DNA of 6,271 nucleotides. Origin: Anaerolineae bacterium. Its GTDB lineage: Bacteria; Chloroflexota; Anaerolineae; JAFGEY01. The notes below the pieces were generated by a model, which saw nothing but the letters and a program-made list of their open reading frames with translations, was not told the DNA's origin and did no database searches. Positions within the stretch are counted from its first letter, which is position 1, and every line of letters begins with the position of its first letter. The translations under genes were made by a program, and so were the position numbers. The stretch is from NCBI GenBank assembly GCA_016929205.1, contig JAFGJF010000257.1, positions 1 through 6,271 on the forward strand. Reading direction: 5' to 3'. This document shows, piece after piece, positions 6,265-6,271 of the stretch.

Positions 6265-6271
6265 GGAGGAG
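6265..6271 (+). promoter_or_regulatory. Strong Shine-Dalgarno sequence at the window edge
   Basis: GGAGGAG, the last seven bases, is close to a full anti-16S match. It implies a start codon about 5-10 nt beyond the window on the + strand. The gene itself is not visible. Confidence 0.55.

Noticed and set aside
1..6271. A previously undescribed defence or mobile system
   Set aside because: No transposase, integrase, nuclease, toxin-antitoxin, reverse transcriptase, CRISPR repeat, tRNA or attachment site is visible; the genes belong to common families.

Overview
The window reads as ordinary bacterial chromosome, GC-rich by eye. It is densely packed, and every supported gene is on the + strand. 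The gene families (compact alanyl-tRNA synthetase, glyoxylate-free small accessory enzymes, a stand-alone WD40 propeller) and the base composition would fit an environmental lineage such as Chloroflexota. That placement is a guess from family resemblance, because no rRNA or other marker is present.

Layout. Positions 1-312 hold the 3' end of an inositol-monophosphatase-like gene. A 131-nt gap (313-443) follows, with a possible terminator and a good sigma70-type promoter (TTGCCT-N17-TACAAT). The promoter drives a bacteriohemerythrin (444-860) that starts at TTG. After 72 nt with no visible promoter come five tightly spaced genes: a compact alaS (933-2696), a class I SAM-dependent methyltransferase (2706-3536), a GNAT acetyltransferase (3554-4459), a HAD-family hydrolase (4482-5186) and a seven-bladed WD40 protein (5161-6039). 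Their gaps are 9, 17 and 22 nt, followed by a 26-nt overlap, so they probably form one transcription unit, perhaps including the hemerythrin. The last 232 nt (6040-6271) are non-coding. They carry a REP-like palindrome, then a promoter, an inverted repeat and a strong Shine-Dalgarno sequence that evidently belong to a gene starting just past the window.

How the genes work together. Only the hemerythrin (oxygen binding) and AlaRS (tRNA-Ala charging) have clear functions. The methyltransferase, acetyltransferase and HAD hydrolase have intact signature motifs but no visible substrate, and the WD40 protein is a bare interaction scaffold. I see no defence system, mobile element, CRISPR array or RNA gene. 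The points most worth a second look are the AlaRS lacking both its beta-barrel and C-Ala domains, and the operator-like inverted repeat overlapping the -10 of the promoter at the right edge.
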